A stretch of DNA of 64,000 bases from Ischnura elegans (Eukaryota; Arthropoda; Insecta; Odonata; Coenagrionidae): the NCBI RefSeq assembly GCF_921293095.1, contig NC_060250.1, positions 11,302,001-11,366,000 on the forward strand, given 5' to 3'. Made by a program: the position numbers and the translations under genes. Positions within the stretch are counted from its first letter, which is position 1, and every line of letters starts with the position of its first letter. Below the pieces are notes generated by a model. The model did no database searches and was not told the origin of the DNA. It was given only the letters and a program-made list of their open reading frames with translations. This document shows, piece by piece, positions 1-12,271 of this stretch.

Positions 1-2430
1 TTGTATTATCTTCAATAAGTTTTGTGTAAAAGAGTGAAATTTTAACACTTGAAATGAATTGGTGGTTTGAGGCGTGACTTGGTGAAATTGCTTCATTTTA
101 TATAAAAAAACTTTCACGTGTTTTTAATAAGAACCAGTTACGTCGCTGTGTAACATCGCTATCTCGACCCTAACACCTAGCATCGATTCCATCCTGATGA
201 GGTTGCACAGCGGCAAAACTGGTCGTTGGTAAAATCAAAATTGGTAAAAAAAAGTTATTTATTTAACTTGGTATGAATATTTCAGAAATATTTTCAAATA
301 CTTCAAAACAGATTAGATATAACAAGAAGATACTTTCCTTAAGTGTACGAAATACCAATATAAAATGCATATAAAAAAACCCTTATTTCTAGAAGCGTTA
401 TAAAAAAACGCATAAAAATTATCGAATTTTTTTCCATCCCTTGATCTCATAATTTAATAATTACTATATATAAGACTTAAAATAACATATTCTCACCACC
501 CTTAATATGATCAAAATATTATACCAAGATAAATTTTATGAGAGGGATGGGGTTTAGCAGATACGAAGACAATGAGGAAGCAATGAAATGAATAAAAAGA
601 TGTTATATGGGGAACCATTAGAAGTAAAAAAATATATCGTATCGACACGGAATCATTGTTTTGGCGTTTTTGCCCAAAACCGAAATTTCAAAATTTAATA
701 TGTATGTTTCTAAGATAATTTCAAACAAGTCAATTTAAGAAAATAACTCAACCATTCATTTTTTCCATAATCATTGTAGCAAAAAGTGTATAAAACAAGC
801 AAAATGTTATTTATTACCACCATTTGGTTCCATAATAGAGTGATTACTTTTAATTAATTTTAATTTACAGCTTTTCAATATCCTTATTAGTAATCATAAA
901 TACTGTACCGGAAATCGGGTAACTTGAGGAGAAAATTGATTAAGTGTAATCTTGTGGTAGCAGGTTTCAACAAAATTTGACTATCCGTGTTCATTTTACT
1001 ACAAAACGAAGGTCTCAAAGTCTTTTGTGTAATACATGCATGCGTGGCATGAAAGTATTGCAATGTTGTTAACTACTATTTCACAAGGCGAATGGGTAAT
1101 GATAGTCTTAGAAACAAAGACGAGGAGTGAGCGATGAAGCGGATGAAGGGAATGAGTCGTTAGTTACCTACCAACTCATGGTAAAGATATGTTACATCTA
1201 TCCGGTATTATCATTATTATTTTCAATGCATTTTGTTTGGAAGAGCCGAACGGTAGCAATTAAATCTCATATTCCTGTGAGAAATGCAAACGCTTGAAAA
1301 GAAATACTTCAAAAGTGGAATATTTTTCATTAAATCCCACAAAATAATATCATTAATTAACTTCCTCCTGCTATCGTAACCCATATCAAATCAATGGAAT
1401 GAAAACAGGCAATTATATGCCGAGTATCCCGAATTAGTATATTTATTGTATTTCAAGAAAATTCCCACCATTTGAAATTGATGAAAATTCACGTGAAAAA
1501 TCGTCAATATTTGTCGTGGATATGACGCCAAATTGGAGTGGTTACTCTAAATTGGACTGCAAATTTAGAAATTCTCATTGACCTTACCTGGATTCATCAA
1601 TATCATGCATCATACTTACGCAAATACGTTGCATAGGAAATTTACGCATAGATTATGATTAAAAGATATGAAATATATAAATAAATTCATTAATTATTAT
1701 CAGTCCAAAACAGACCCATTATTAAACATATTTGAATATTACCTCACGTACTACGATATTAACTATCAGCGTGACAAAGATGACTGCTATAACCGTGTCA
1801 TGCAACCGCATCCTCAATGAATGAATGAAATTTATAAATTGCCCGGAGTTTACACTCTTAATGACCAAAAAAACATATATTATACATTTTTTGAGCAGCA
1901 TAAATAGGAAAATTAACCATTTGGAACTAATGTAGTGAAAAAATTAACTATAAATTAATATAATATGCACAATTTAAATGGCTGAATGCATAATACTTAG
2001 GAAATCATTGAACTAAATTCATCTGCATACTTTTTCAAAGTTAAGAATAGAAGAACTGCACTAAAATACAATAATATAATCGGCTAACATAGCTAATTCA
2101 AACAAATTAATAACAATATTTAGAAGCCAGAAAGTAACATAATACAATCTATCATGTTAAACTAGTAAAAGAAGAAGAATATTTAATGTTTATGGGCAGG
2201 TTGTTCCAGATGACACGCAGTGACCGAGAAAGAATTTCGGAACGCCGTTGTGCGATGTCTAGAACAATGAAGGTACTCAGGATCAGATCGAGTGCACACT
2301 CCCCGAATAGAAGGTTCCACAGAAAATGTGCCGTATAAATATTTAGGGGATTTCTCTATAAGCGACCAGTACAAATAGAATCCGAGGAAATATTTCCTTC
2401 GGACTTCACTGCTAAATATTGTAATGGTTC
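1..2430. other. AT-rich non-coding tract, nothing identified
   Basis: Both strands are dense in stops and I see no coding region, RNA gene or repeat boundary here. The only open frame above 60 codons (2183-2374, minus) has no recognisable motif and is of chance length. A CTGATGA motif at about 195-201 lacks the partner bases of a hammerhead ribozyme. Confidence 0.6.
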
Positions 2431-2512
2431 AAGCCCCATTACGAAGTGCATTTTACTCGGCGCATTTATTCCCTACCATTTTACCCGCTTCATTCCTAAG
2501 AACTTTCCCAAA

Positions 2513-2526
2513 CCCCCCCCCCCCCC
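2513..2526. repeat. C14 homopolymer
   Basis: An uninterrupted run of 14 cytosines. A second run of 11 lies at 3018-3028. Such tracts are prone to length polymorphism and sequencing error, so frames spanning them are unreliable. Confidence 0.85.
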
Positions 2527-2599
2527 ACAGTCCTCGGCCCGTGGAGGAAAGCGTGAATGAGTAAGTGGGATGAATGTGGTTACGCCGATTATGTGAGGT

Positions 2600-2615
2600 T
2601 GTGTGTGTGTGTGTG
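2600..2615. repeat. (TG)8 microsatellite
   Basis: A pure TG dinucleotide run read directly from the sequence, about 75 bp downstream of the C14 tract. Confidence 0.85.
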
Positions 2616-4560
2616 GGAGGAGGGGAACTCGGGTTTTTCCCGTGAATGGCGTGTTACTCCTCCCTTTTCATTGTGCGTTACCCCCACCCCAAGTTGAGGG
2701 ATAATAAAAAGGTGGTGCGCGAAGAAGAAGCAAGATACTTTTGTAGTGACTGTCGGGCGGAGCCCATGCCCGAATTTTGGGTGCGACACACGGCAGAGAA
2801 GACGAGGGGCCCAAACAGATCACGAGACTGATTGGTCTGAAAGAAGAGACCCCCCCTGTCCGAAAGAGCAAGGACCAGCTGAAGAGGACGCATTATCTCC
2901 GTTCCGGATGCAGCTTCCTCCAACAAAGGAGAAAGGAGTGCAGTAAATGGAACGAGAGTTTGTTGGATCCAACCTGGTCTAACCTCGGACAACGATAAAG
3001 TAATTAATCGCAACTATCCCCCCCCCCCACCAAAGCCCCCTCTTGGCTCCTGCGAAGTGTCAAGACAGACAGTCACGAAACGCACCCGTTACTCAGTAAA
3101 AGTGAAATTAACCACCAGAGTAAAATTAAAATTCGTTGGGATGGACTTTCATTTACCTCCCCAGTCAAGAAATAATTGAAAGTGTATCATTATTTACGTG
3201 TTCACAACCGAACTTTATTTTGTTGTTGTCATTTGCTAGTCTGATTTTCATCTTGAAAATCAAGTTATATTGTAGTGTTTTTTTTTATCATTGATGTTTC
3301 ATAAATTGCTCTCACCAATTCATACTTCATTAGTGTATCAGAGGGTTTCTTTTGTTTTTGTCATATGCGACCTTATTTGTTTGAATTATATTTTGTTTCG
3401 CTGAAAGTGTTGAGTAAGTGTTTTGTTTTTATTCCTTCACGGGTTATCTTAAGGAAAAATATCCCTCGCCTTTCCTTTCGTCCCGTTCGTTTTTCTTTCC
3501 GTGAATGCGTTGTGGAAGAGTACATAAGTGCCCGAACGTCACCCATCAGGTTGAATCGGGAACCCCCCACACGCAATTATTTCCAAAGAAGGGGAATATT
3601 TTTAATTTATGTGAATTGCACGAAGAGAGTGGCATAGTTTTGTCCCGTAGGTCCCATGCGGGAGGGATTCACGCGGATTTATATATTTTCTTTTGTTTTT
3701 GTGCGACATCTCCCCCCGGTTCTATTTTGGTATCCGGGCGAGCCAGGGGAGGGATGCCACAATATGCAAAGACAATGCCCAATAAGGATATACATATGCG
3801 CATACCGATTTCCGCGCTTTGCTCTTGACTAGACGGTTGAAACTGAATTAAATAGGGCGAAATGGTGTATAAAAGATGGAAAAAGATTATGAAAGGTAAT
3901 TGAAGTGAGGTACGAAGGATCTCAAAAGGGCTTGAAAGGTAGAAAAAGAAACGGGTGAAGTGGGAAACGGTGCCTCGCCACGGCTTCCCTTTGCTAATGT
4001 GGCGGTGGGCGAACCACGGCTCTCTTCAAACAATCGGAAAGAATGGAAAGTCATGGCACTGGAATAAAATATTTTCAGTGGCAGAGATAAGAAAACCTAG
4101 AAACGTATTATGGGCCCAAACGCCACATTAGAGGACACACTAATGATAGCAAATTGTAATATCATATTGCACAGAAACACATCTACCGATTTGATCGATA
4201 GATTTTTCTTCCTTATAGGAAAATCTACTAAAATTGGTAGCATATTAATTGCGTATTGCTTGGTTTCGTTAGTAGTAGGACCTGCCCGCCTTTGTGACGG
4301 TGCAGGATTCCTCGTCCCGTCCTTCCTTCCCCGTCCTTTCCTTGGAGGCGTCGTCGGGCTCCTATCGCGGCGGCGCCTCCTTTCCTTGTTCCTTTCTGTC
4401 CTTCCCCTTCTGCGGGCGAGGAAAAAAGCTAATCGCTTATAGTCCTCGCCTCAGGAGTGTATCCAGCGAACCCGACCCAAGGGTTTCGTTTTCATTGCAC
4501 AGAAACACTAGGGTGTTCGTTAATTTTTTAAGTTTTCGAATGATGAACAAATAATGAGCG

Positions 4561-7500
4561 TATAGGCAACCCGCGTGTCACCAAAAGCGTCTGCCCTGGG
4601 ATGGCGCGCGCTCATTCTTGGTGCGATATCCCGGGAACCAAATGGCAGAAATGAAAGAAATTTTAGGTGATACACTACAAATATTTAGCGAGTCGTTGTA
4701 AAGAAACAGAAAAGTGATAGAATTATCCAAGAGTGACATCATCATTAGTTATGTCCGAAAAACGCCCATAACTTCTAAACTTTAATTACGATGCGGCACG
4801 TTTTCCCGGTATCCGATCACTAAAATAATTTACACTATTTATTTTCTCACCAAATGGAACAAATTTATGGGGATTCCCAAAAGAAATTCGAAAGCTTTAA
4901 AAATAATAACCAGCCTACTGAAACACATATTACATATGGAATCAACTCATTTGGCGTGATTTGTAGGAACAAAGAGATATTCATAGAAGAAAAAAAAACC
5001 AGTACAGTTCCAAAAAGGTGCTGTCTTTTAGACTAGCTTCGGCGGATGTAGCGTCATTCTCCAGACAAACAGCAAGATCAATGACAATATCGAGCCTTTT
5101 ATATCCAATAGCGGGAGAATCGATACATAAAAGTATTACAGTGAGGAGGGAAGAGCGGAGAGAAGTTCGGGTGGCAATGAGGCTAAGTGGGGGGAAGGGG
5201 GAGGAAGGAAGAAGCCCTATAAGGTTTGTAGCAATGTACAGGTGTTTTTTGTCCTACCTTGAAAACAGATTGCATGTGCATATACCGGCAGACTAATATG
5301 AAAGGCCCTTGTTATTTAGCGACGTCTCGATCGCTACGTGCGATAGAGTGCTGTCATTAAATCTACAGGCCAGTAAGTTGTGGAAATTTTAATCATAGTC
5401 GAACGGGTAACGACTCTCCGGCAGATGAGCATAACTTTAAATAAAGCACAGTAGTCACCAACATCACCTTTGCAGAACTTGCACTCTAACTGCAGATTAA
5501 ACTATGATTTTTAAGAGCCATTTTCGGCGATATGGGAGTGCTAAGCGAAATTAAAATCGCTGAAACTTGTCGATTTATAAATCCCAAAGTCAAACTCCCA
5601 TCTGTAGTACTAACTCCTACAATTTCAGTCATTACTAATGCATCATAGTAAAAAAAAGTTGCCATCGGTCATTCACTGCAAAAATCGAGAACAGGTTTGA
5701 GTGTGTGGAAGACTTCCTGCTACGTACAGATATTTCCCAAGCGAGAAAATGAGAGGGCGTGACGTTCATCATAATTAATAATGATTTCAGTGAATCCATG
5801 CGAAACTTCAAACCTTCGAGGCGAAATTCGACCAAGAAGATGTCCACCGTTTTGAAAAAATCATACCAATAGGCACCGTAATTATTGGCAGGAACTTTCG
5901 CTGTCGATTAACACGTTCGTTGAAAAAATGTAACGAAAATCACCCTCTGAATGTTTGGAAACGTGAACATGATGGGAATACTATGAACACTGCTCAGGCG
6001 TCAGAGAAGGTGTAGAAGGAAGAGCTGAAGAACGTGAAACGAATGACGGATAAGAGCAATGACGATAAGGCTCCCGACATGTTGGGCAGGCAGGGAATAT
6101 TGCTCAGAGAGGCAGCGATAGGTGGATGATATGCCTATGAAGTACTTATGACGTCAAGCAACATCTAAAATGCATGCATAAAATCACGAATATTATTCAG
6201 CGAAATATGGACTAGAGGGAGAATGAGTTCATGCAGTCGTAAGGGTCACCAGGTCAAATCGTCAAAGAAAAAATAATTAACTGCACTAAGCAGCTCGCAT
6301 ATGCAACGATGAGAAATATTATTTAAGCAGTGATTTTAATGCCGTTTGAAAATTATAGAACTAAAATATCCAATCAAAAATCAAAAATGAAGGGAATTTC
6401 TAGGCGTTCATACGCTAAAGGTGACGACTTATTTATCAACGACAAAAATAAAAGCCATAGAATAGAATTGAATGAGTAAATTTGCCCAAAAAAAACTGCT
6501 GTCTCATAAACGCAAGCAAAACGTGCTTTAAATTTCATTACAATGGATAATTACGTTAATATGGAAACCAACATTCAAGAAGAAAATAATTGAATTGAAG
6601 CCAGAAACTAGACACCGCTTTGATCTCAATTAACCTAAGCGAGGAATTAGATAATCACCAAACGAAAACAAAAAAAAAAACACCGCGATACGAAGCGAGC
6701 ATCTGTCTCTCTTAGAATGTTCCCATACAAAAGCAAAAATTTGTTCATAATTCAGCTAGCATTCCGGTAAGACCAAAATATCTGTTTCGCCTCTTTTAGG
6801 CCATTACAACGGCCCGGATGAACTGCGGTGAAGAAGAGATAATTGGCAATAGCTATCGCCGGAACTTCAAAAGACAACCTCTCCTGGTGGTGCATTGCAT
6901 CCGAAGAAAACCAGTGAAGACGTTTCTTTTATCACCGCTAAAGAAACAAATGGTGGTGTAAGACGAGCCACAGCCGTTGTCAAATAAATACAATATTTTA
7001 CCACTATAAATTCTTTGAAACTGGGAATGACAGCTATTATGGTAATACTTTAAAAGATTGATTAAATTAGGTTGACTTCACTTTTATAAATCGGCTTACG
7101 CAATGTAAGTAAACTCATATAAGCAGTGATAATACAGGAAAAAGAGTGAATAAGTTTAAATAAAGATACAGTGCCTTGCGAATAATATGATTATTAGAAA
7201 TGATCAAGGTTGACTTTATTTACACTGAAATTCCATATAAGGTGCAAATAAGAGTATTCGCTGGGTTTTGCAAGTAATGCATCAAAAATTAACTGATAAT
7301 TTATTCCGAAACGTTATAATGTGGAAGTAATGGAATATTTCTGAGGAACATGAAACAGGTAGATAATAGCATAACACTGGGTAACCTATTAATTGACAAT
7401 TTTTAGCACAATATCGATCAGGAGACCACAAGTTAGCTAAAGTAATTAATATGCTAAAGCATTAATGAGATAACAGAAATTAGAGGTACCGTTGCAATAA

Positions 7501-8383
7501 ATACTAAAATAGAATTTTCAATTATGATTTGAACATCGAGGGTCGTTATTGTTACATTCGAAAGAATTTAAATTTATTAGCGTAAAATCCAATACATTTG
7601 GATAATGTGGTAATAATATGCGAGGAAATTGGGTAATCCATCCAAAATAATGAAATGGCCATACTAGTCAATTCTTACGATAATATTATCGATACATGGC
7701 AGTCAATAGAGGTGGGATATTTGCAATTAAATAATTGCGGCTTCGACGGTGAGGGATGTGATGAAGTAATTATCCAATTATCACGAGCATTCTGAAATAT
7801 TAAACTAGAGCAAACGGATTCCTCCTGTATGGAATATAATGCAATGACGAGAGAAGGTTTACAATAATGATTTCCGTGTTTCGCTATTTTTAAATATTTC
7901 TATTGATTCATTCATAGCAACCGGTATCTTTCATTGATTGAAAAAGTAATATTATTTAAAATCTTTTCAGTCACTTAGATACCGTTAGAATAAATTTGCA
8001 TTTTGACCATAGGTGTCGTTTTTGGCCATTCTTAAGATCTGAAAAGCACCACAAAATCATTGATATGTATCTGCTAAAAGAAGATGTTAAGGAGATCAAC
8101 CACGAGTGAAGCAAATGAAAACCGTCTCGTCTCGGGAACTAAAGTTAATTAAGGAAAACTCTCAAAGTGGTAAAGTGCCAGTTCATGAAGGAGAAGAGAA
8201 AACTAGACCCTTATGACTCTAGTAGCAATGAAAAAAATGGAGGGGTAGCTACAAGTTCACTTAAAAAAACAATTATATAAAAAATAATGATGAAACCTTA
8301 AAACATTAACCAGTATTAATACAGTAGAGTTCATGCTAAAAGGAGTAAACTGAGAACTTAAGCTGTGCCCTAATCAAAAGGTA
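4561..8383. other. Non-coding tract, nothing identified
   Basis: AT-rich sequence with no coding signature. Small open frames at 4854-5036, 5018-5296 and 5635-5847 show no motif. The 5150-5210 stretch is locally purine-rich. No transposon termini were recognised. Confidence 0.55.
8376..8379 (-). terminator. RNA polymerase III T4 terminator of tRNA-Gly
   Basis: The plus strand reads AAAA here, which is TTTT on the minus strand, beginning 5 nt past the discriminator base of the tRNA. Four or more consecutive T residues are the standard Pol III stop signal. Confidence 0.8.
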
Positions 8384-8454
8384 TGCATCGGCCGGGAATC
8401 GAACCCGGGCCGCCCGCGTGGCAGGCGAGCATTCTACCACTGAACCACCGATGC
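8384..8454 (-). tRNA. tRNA-Gly (anticodon GCC)
   Basis: Nuclear glycine tRNA that decodes GGC and GGU codons in cytosolic translation. Read on the minus strand it begins GCATCGG and ends CCGATGC plus a discriminator A, giving a fully paired 7-bp acceptor stem. The D arm carries the A box (TGGTTCAGTGG). The anticodon GCC is at plus-strand 8420-8422. The T arm carries a perfect B box (GGTTCGATTCC). Length is 71 nt with no intron, as usual for this isoacceptor. Both internal promoter elements and the T4 terminator just downstream are intact, so it should be transcribed by RNA polymerase III. CCA is not encoded, as expected for a eukaryotic nuclear gene. It stands alone, with no second tRNA in the window. 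The intact stems argue against a decayed SINE copy. Confidence 0.97.
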
Positions 8455-10308
8455 TTCATGAGTACGCAAGCGCAGTGTCAAAATTTAATTAATCTGAGTT
8501 CATTTCCTTTATCCATTGCTACTCACGGTTCCATATCCTAAATCTGAACTAAATCTCTCGGACGAAACGAAACACAGGCAATGTTCCGCACCGGAGGGAC
8601 CACGTGCTTCTCCTTTGAACGGTTTACTTTCGGCCCAGGCACCGAGTACGAAGTATGGTTGAATGAAGAAGAGGTTCGTCCTACCGCCTCTAGATGCATG
8701 GAGCATTCATATTTGGAACAAAAACAGGAGAAAAGTGAACGCAAATTGCATGCATGGGTATGGTACCACTAATGCGAGAGTGAACCGGAGTTTTTTATCG
8801 TTTTGCGTTGATTATTGTGATTGGTTGTTTACGTAACCATAAGCGAATCATAATTCAAATTATGGCAACCAACGGGTAGACTCTGGCATTAAAGAGTCAC
8901 GTACGCAGTTCACGTTAACATTTCGGAGTGGGAATCATTGGTGCACTGCCGTCGTCATTCGTGGATACGTTTCTTAGTAAACTGCGCGTAAATACGTATT
9001 TGATTATGTCGTAATAGACGATGGGAACGCAATCAATCAACTGTGGTATTGATTTTTTGCACAACATACCTTGTGATTGTAAATTGTAATTTTTTCGCAT
9101 AAATTCCATCACAAAATTGTATTTGAAGGAATATAAATGGCTATTGCTTAAGGAATGGTGAATTGAAAATATTTCTGGTCCCAGAGCTGAAAATCAAAAA
9201 TAAAATTTTAAAAAGCGTAATTAAATAAAATTAGTTATCATAGTTGCATTAAAAGCTGAGGTTAAGATATGTTTATACAATACAAATATCATTATTTCCT
9301 TCGCACAAAACGTACGGTTGCATTCAAATTAGGTTTCACTAATAGCTCCGAATCTAAAATAATGTAGAATTATTAAACATTCTTCATTTCCATCAACGGT
9401 GAGATTTATTCGAGGAAAATATCTAGGCGCTGTTTATCCATGCGCTAATAAGCAACACTCCTTGGCTACCAAGCCGTTGACATACTACTGTTGTTAAAAA
9501 ACGGTGAATACATTACAATGACGTCACGACTGGATGAGCAACGCAGTATTCAGTCGCAATGCGAAGAAGATGAGATGATTTTTGAGCGCAATTTTTTAGC
9601 CTCCCAGCAATATGTCAAGAAATGGGTCGAAAATATTACTTCTTATGCCCCTCCACTCAACTTCTGGGATCGAAACTTAACTGACTATGAGAGCGGAGTT
9701 TCGATTAATTTAGTTTCGACCACTTATCGCCGACCTTCTAGAGGTTAACACTAGTATGCCCTTCTAAAGTCAAGAAGATCTCTCTCAAGAAAATATGTCT
9801 CGAGACATTATGTAGTATCAGAAAGAGGCCATCCATGAGACCCAAATTTTTCTAGATATAAAATAGTCACAAAGGAGTAAAGATAACCACTATTCGAGGT
9901 GGTGACTCAGGTGCTGAAGTGCAAATGGTTGTGGAATAACAGAAAAAAATCGAAGTACGACTTCCTCATAACTATCTTCTGAGCTCAATCCAAAACCATA
10001 TTTTTGCATTGTATCGTACTCATTCTCTATGAATACACAAAAACTGGAAATAATAGTATTTGAGAGTAAAACTCATGCTATACTACAAAAGATACTAACG
10101 TGGAAAAATACTACTGCAGTTTCAATTGTCATTATCCATGGACTTCCACAAAGTCAACTCGTCAACAATCAGTTTTATTCCGTTTGACAGTCATTTAAAT
10201 CAGGCAAGTATGTGAATTTTAACGATAATGCAAAAAAGTGAATTTCGTAAAATAAGTTAACATTATTTTTTTCGTAAAAAAAAAAATATCGCCGAAACGG
10301 AGTAAAGA
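8455..10308. other. Non-coding tract with one unexplained 85-codon frame
   Basis: No gene identified. The plus-strand frame at 9491-9748 (85 codons, MLKNGEYIT... to ...YRRPSRG) has mixed amino-acid composition and few low-complexity runs, but I recognise no family in it and its length is within chance expectation. Overlapping frames around 8509-8772 occur in three frames on both strands of a slightly GC-richer stretch and cancel each other as evidence. The sequence from about 9890 to 10308 lies where the left part of the adjacent mariner should be, but I could not find its left inverted repeat. Confidence 0.45.
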
Positions 10309-11265
10309 CTTGATAAATGCTTTGGAAACCCTCCGCCATCAATTTCAATGATGAAGTGGTTCACTGAATTCCGTTGCGATCTAACCAGCACAAGTGATAT
10401 CCAACATTCAGGACGCCAGAAAGAGGTCGAGACGCTAGTAATCGTCGATAAAATCAATGGGATGATGCTAGAAGATCCAAGGATGAAAGTGCGTGAGAAT
10501 ACTAATGCTTTATGCATCTCAAATGAGCGCTTACGTCACATTTTAAAGGAATATTTGGACATGAAAAAGCTACACGCGCGATGTATGCCGTGATTGGCCA
10601 TATTGAGCATAAGCAAAACCGTACCAAACCCTCAAAAGAGAGTTTAGCGATGTTCAGTCGCAATCCGAACGTTTTTTTTTGCGCCGTTTCGTAATCGTGG
10701 ACAAAACATAAACCATTGGAATATAGCAGGGACCAAAGAACAATTAAAACTAATGGTTTCTGTGGTTGGACGGGCATCAAAGAAGGCGAAGGAGGATCTG
10801 CCGCTCAAAACGGTCATAGCTACAGGGTTTGGGATGCACGTGGTGTCATTCTCATAAATTATTTTGTTAAGAGTGAAAAGATCACCAGCAAATGTTTTTG
10901 TAGCTTTTGGAAGGATTTCATATTGATTTGAAGGAGGAAGGAAAAACGACCGCATTTGAATGATAAAATAGAATTGTTCCATCAGGGCAATGCACAGGTG
11001 CGCACACATTTAATCACGATGGAAATAACGCATAAATTAATCTATGATTTGCTAATCCACCGAGAATATTCTCCAGATTCAAGCCTCTGTGACCATTTTC
11101 TGTTTCGGTAAGGGATTTGGGTCAAAGCAAGAGGACAAATCACTGAAACAGACGCCTATTTTGAGGACCTTTGAAGATAAATGCTAAAATTTAGAAGAAA
11201 TTAAAAAATAGGAAAAACGTTGGACCACATACATCGAGATAAAAAGAGCCTATGTGGAGAAATAA
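10309..11265 (+). pseudogene. mariner transposase pseudogene (DD34D family)
   Basis: Remnant of a mariner cut-and-paste transposase. The N-terminal DNA-binding part is open from about 10309 to 10590 (LDKCFGNPPPSISMMKWF, SGRQKEVET, RLRHILKEYLDMKKLHAR) and ends at an in-frame TGA. Beyond it the similarity moves between frames: HKQNRTKPSKESLAMFSRNP, then RFVIVDKT with the first catalytic Asp at 10700-10702, then HWNIAGTKEQLKLMVS and RASKKAKEDL, then VWDARGVILINYF. A later frame contains FHQGNAQV, where the second catalytic Asp is replaced by Gly (10986-10988). The third Asp follows in YSPDSSLCDHFLF at 11091-11093, exactly 34 residues after position two, as in the DD34D family. The C-terminus RWTTYIEIKRAYVEK ends at TAA 11263-11265. 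Several frameshifts, internal stops and the lost catalytic residue make it inactive. Family assignment is firm; subfamily is not. Confidence 0.88.
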
Positions 11266-11334
11266 AACACTCTTTTGCCGAAAAACATAAATTTTATTAA
11301 AAAAAAGTCACGGCCCTATCAAACCACCCTCGTA
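10309..11334 (+). mobile_element. Degenerate mariner transposon (right end present)
   Basis: Tc1/mariner DNA transposon remnant that inserts at TA. It holds a decayed transposase (10309-11265) followed by about 40 bp of untranslated sequence and a right terminal inverted repeat at 11307-11334, which on the minus strand reads TACGAGGGTGGTTTGATAGG and continues GCCGTGAC. The outermost TA (11333-11334) would be the target duplication. The left inverted repeat and the extreme N-terminal region of the transposase were not recognised. A weak resemblance (TTCGAGGTGGTGACTC, about 9893) is too poor to accept. Full-length mariners are about 1.3 kb, so the left end is truncated or heavily diverged. The element cannot transpose by itself. 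Confidence 0.85.
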
Positions 11335-12271
11335 TTTACCTAGAGAAAAGCGTTAAAGTTCATTACCTCGTCTGTTTTATTGGCAACAAACCGAGATAAC
11401 ATTGTATACTTTCGTTATTTCCAAAGAAAGACGCAGAATGGCTTCTAAATTTCCTTCAACCTTCTTATGCAATTTAAATTCCATTCCTTCTATCAAAAGA
11501 TTGGGATTCATGCTGCATTCCTAGATTTCAAGAAAGATCACTAATGCACCACTTTTCTATAAATAGTGACTTGGCCTTTAACGTTTTTCGTTTGCAAGAG
11601 ATTCTGACAGTTTTGTAATCTTTAAATACTCAAATAAATATGCGGAAATAATGTATACAACTTTCTGTTTCGACGAATGGAAAAGAAACTATTTCTTTTC
11701 AAATAACGAGCGGGAAAAAAATGAACCGATTAAATGCGGGTGCTAACCCAGAAACGTGAAATGAATTCGTAAATCTATGGAACCTTTTCATCTTTGTGTG
11801 GAAAGGCAACACAGTTGGGAGTTCCTAAATGGATCCAATATGTTTTCATTTCATCTCCCCGAGAGTATCCGTTTAATGGCGTGCGTTCCATGCCAGAACG
11901 TATGGGATAAAGGTCATGAGTGCAGAAGATGTGAAGAAGGGTGTGGAAGGAAAATCACCAATTGAAAACCCGACTGAAAAGGGTAAGCCTTCGGAATAGC
12001 CTGAAGAGAAAGTTGTACATGTACGAAAACGTATAACATAGTAATACACCCGGCTTGGGGTGGAGGGAAGGTGACTGGAATTTAACCGCAAAGCAGAGAT
12101 AAGAAATAACATTATTCGGCTTCTATTCATGCGGTCGAGGTTAAAATGGAAGACTTCCAGATCACGTGAATCCTCGCTTCTGCATAGGGAGGAAATTTTG
12201 ATCAAGAGTGAGAATATTGTGGTTGAGGTGAGTGTAGATTATAACCAACCAAGTTTAAATGTTGATGATAA
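11335..12271. other. Non-coding tract, nothing identified
   Basis: Open frames at 11777-11965 (plus) and 11873-12205 (minus, 110 codons) overlap on opposite strands without recognisable motifs. No repeat termini were seen. Confidence 0.5.

Larger units (their letters stand above)
2431..4560. other. GC-richer non-coding patch with C tracts, unidentified
   Basis: The composition shifts to GC-rich and strand-skewed sequence, with C homopolymers at 2513-2526 and 3018-3028, a (TG)n run at 2600-2615 and pyrimidine-rich sequence at 4300-4420. Several overlapping open frames of 60-110 codons occur in many frames on both strands at once. That is what low stop density in GC-rich DNA produces and is not evidence of a gene. 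No protein motif, consistent codon pattern or convincing exon was found. It could be a regulatory or 5' untranslated region of a distant gene, but nothing in the sequence proves that. Confidence 0.4.

Noticed and set aside
180-225. CTGATGAGG motif as a hammerhead ribozyme
   Set aside because: No GAAA after a stem II and no supporting stems I or III. Similar rejection for CTGATGA matches at about 18634 and 53159.
9491-9748. 85-codon frame upstream of the mariner, considered as its N-terminal part
   Set aside because: It does not resemble the paired-like DNA-binding region of mariner transposases, and it ends about 560 bp before the first recognisable transposase residue.
9890-9915. TTCGAGGTGGTGACTC as the mariner left inverted repeat
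   Set aside because: Only a partial match to the right repeat, and it would place the transposase start unusually far from the end.
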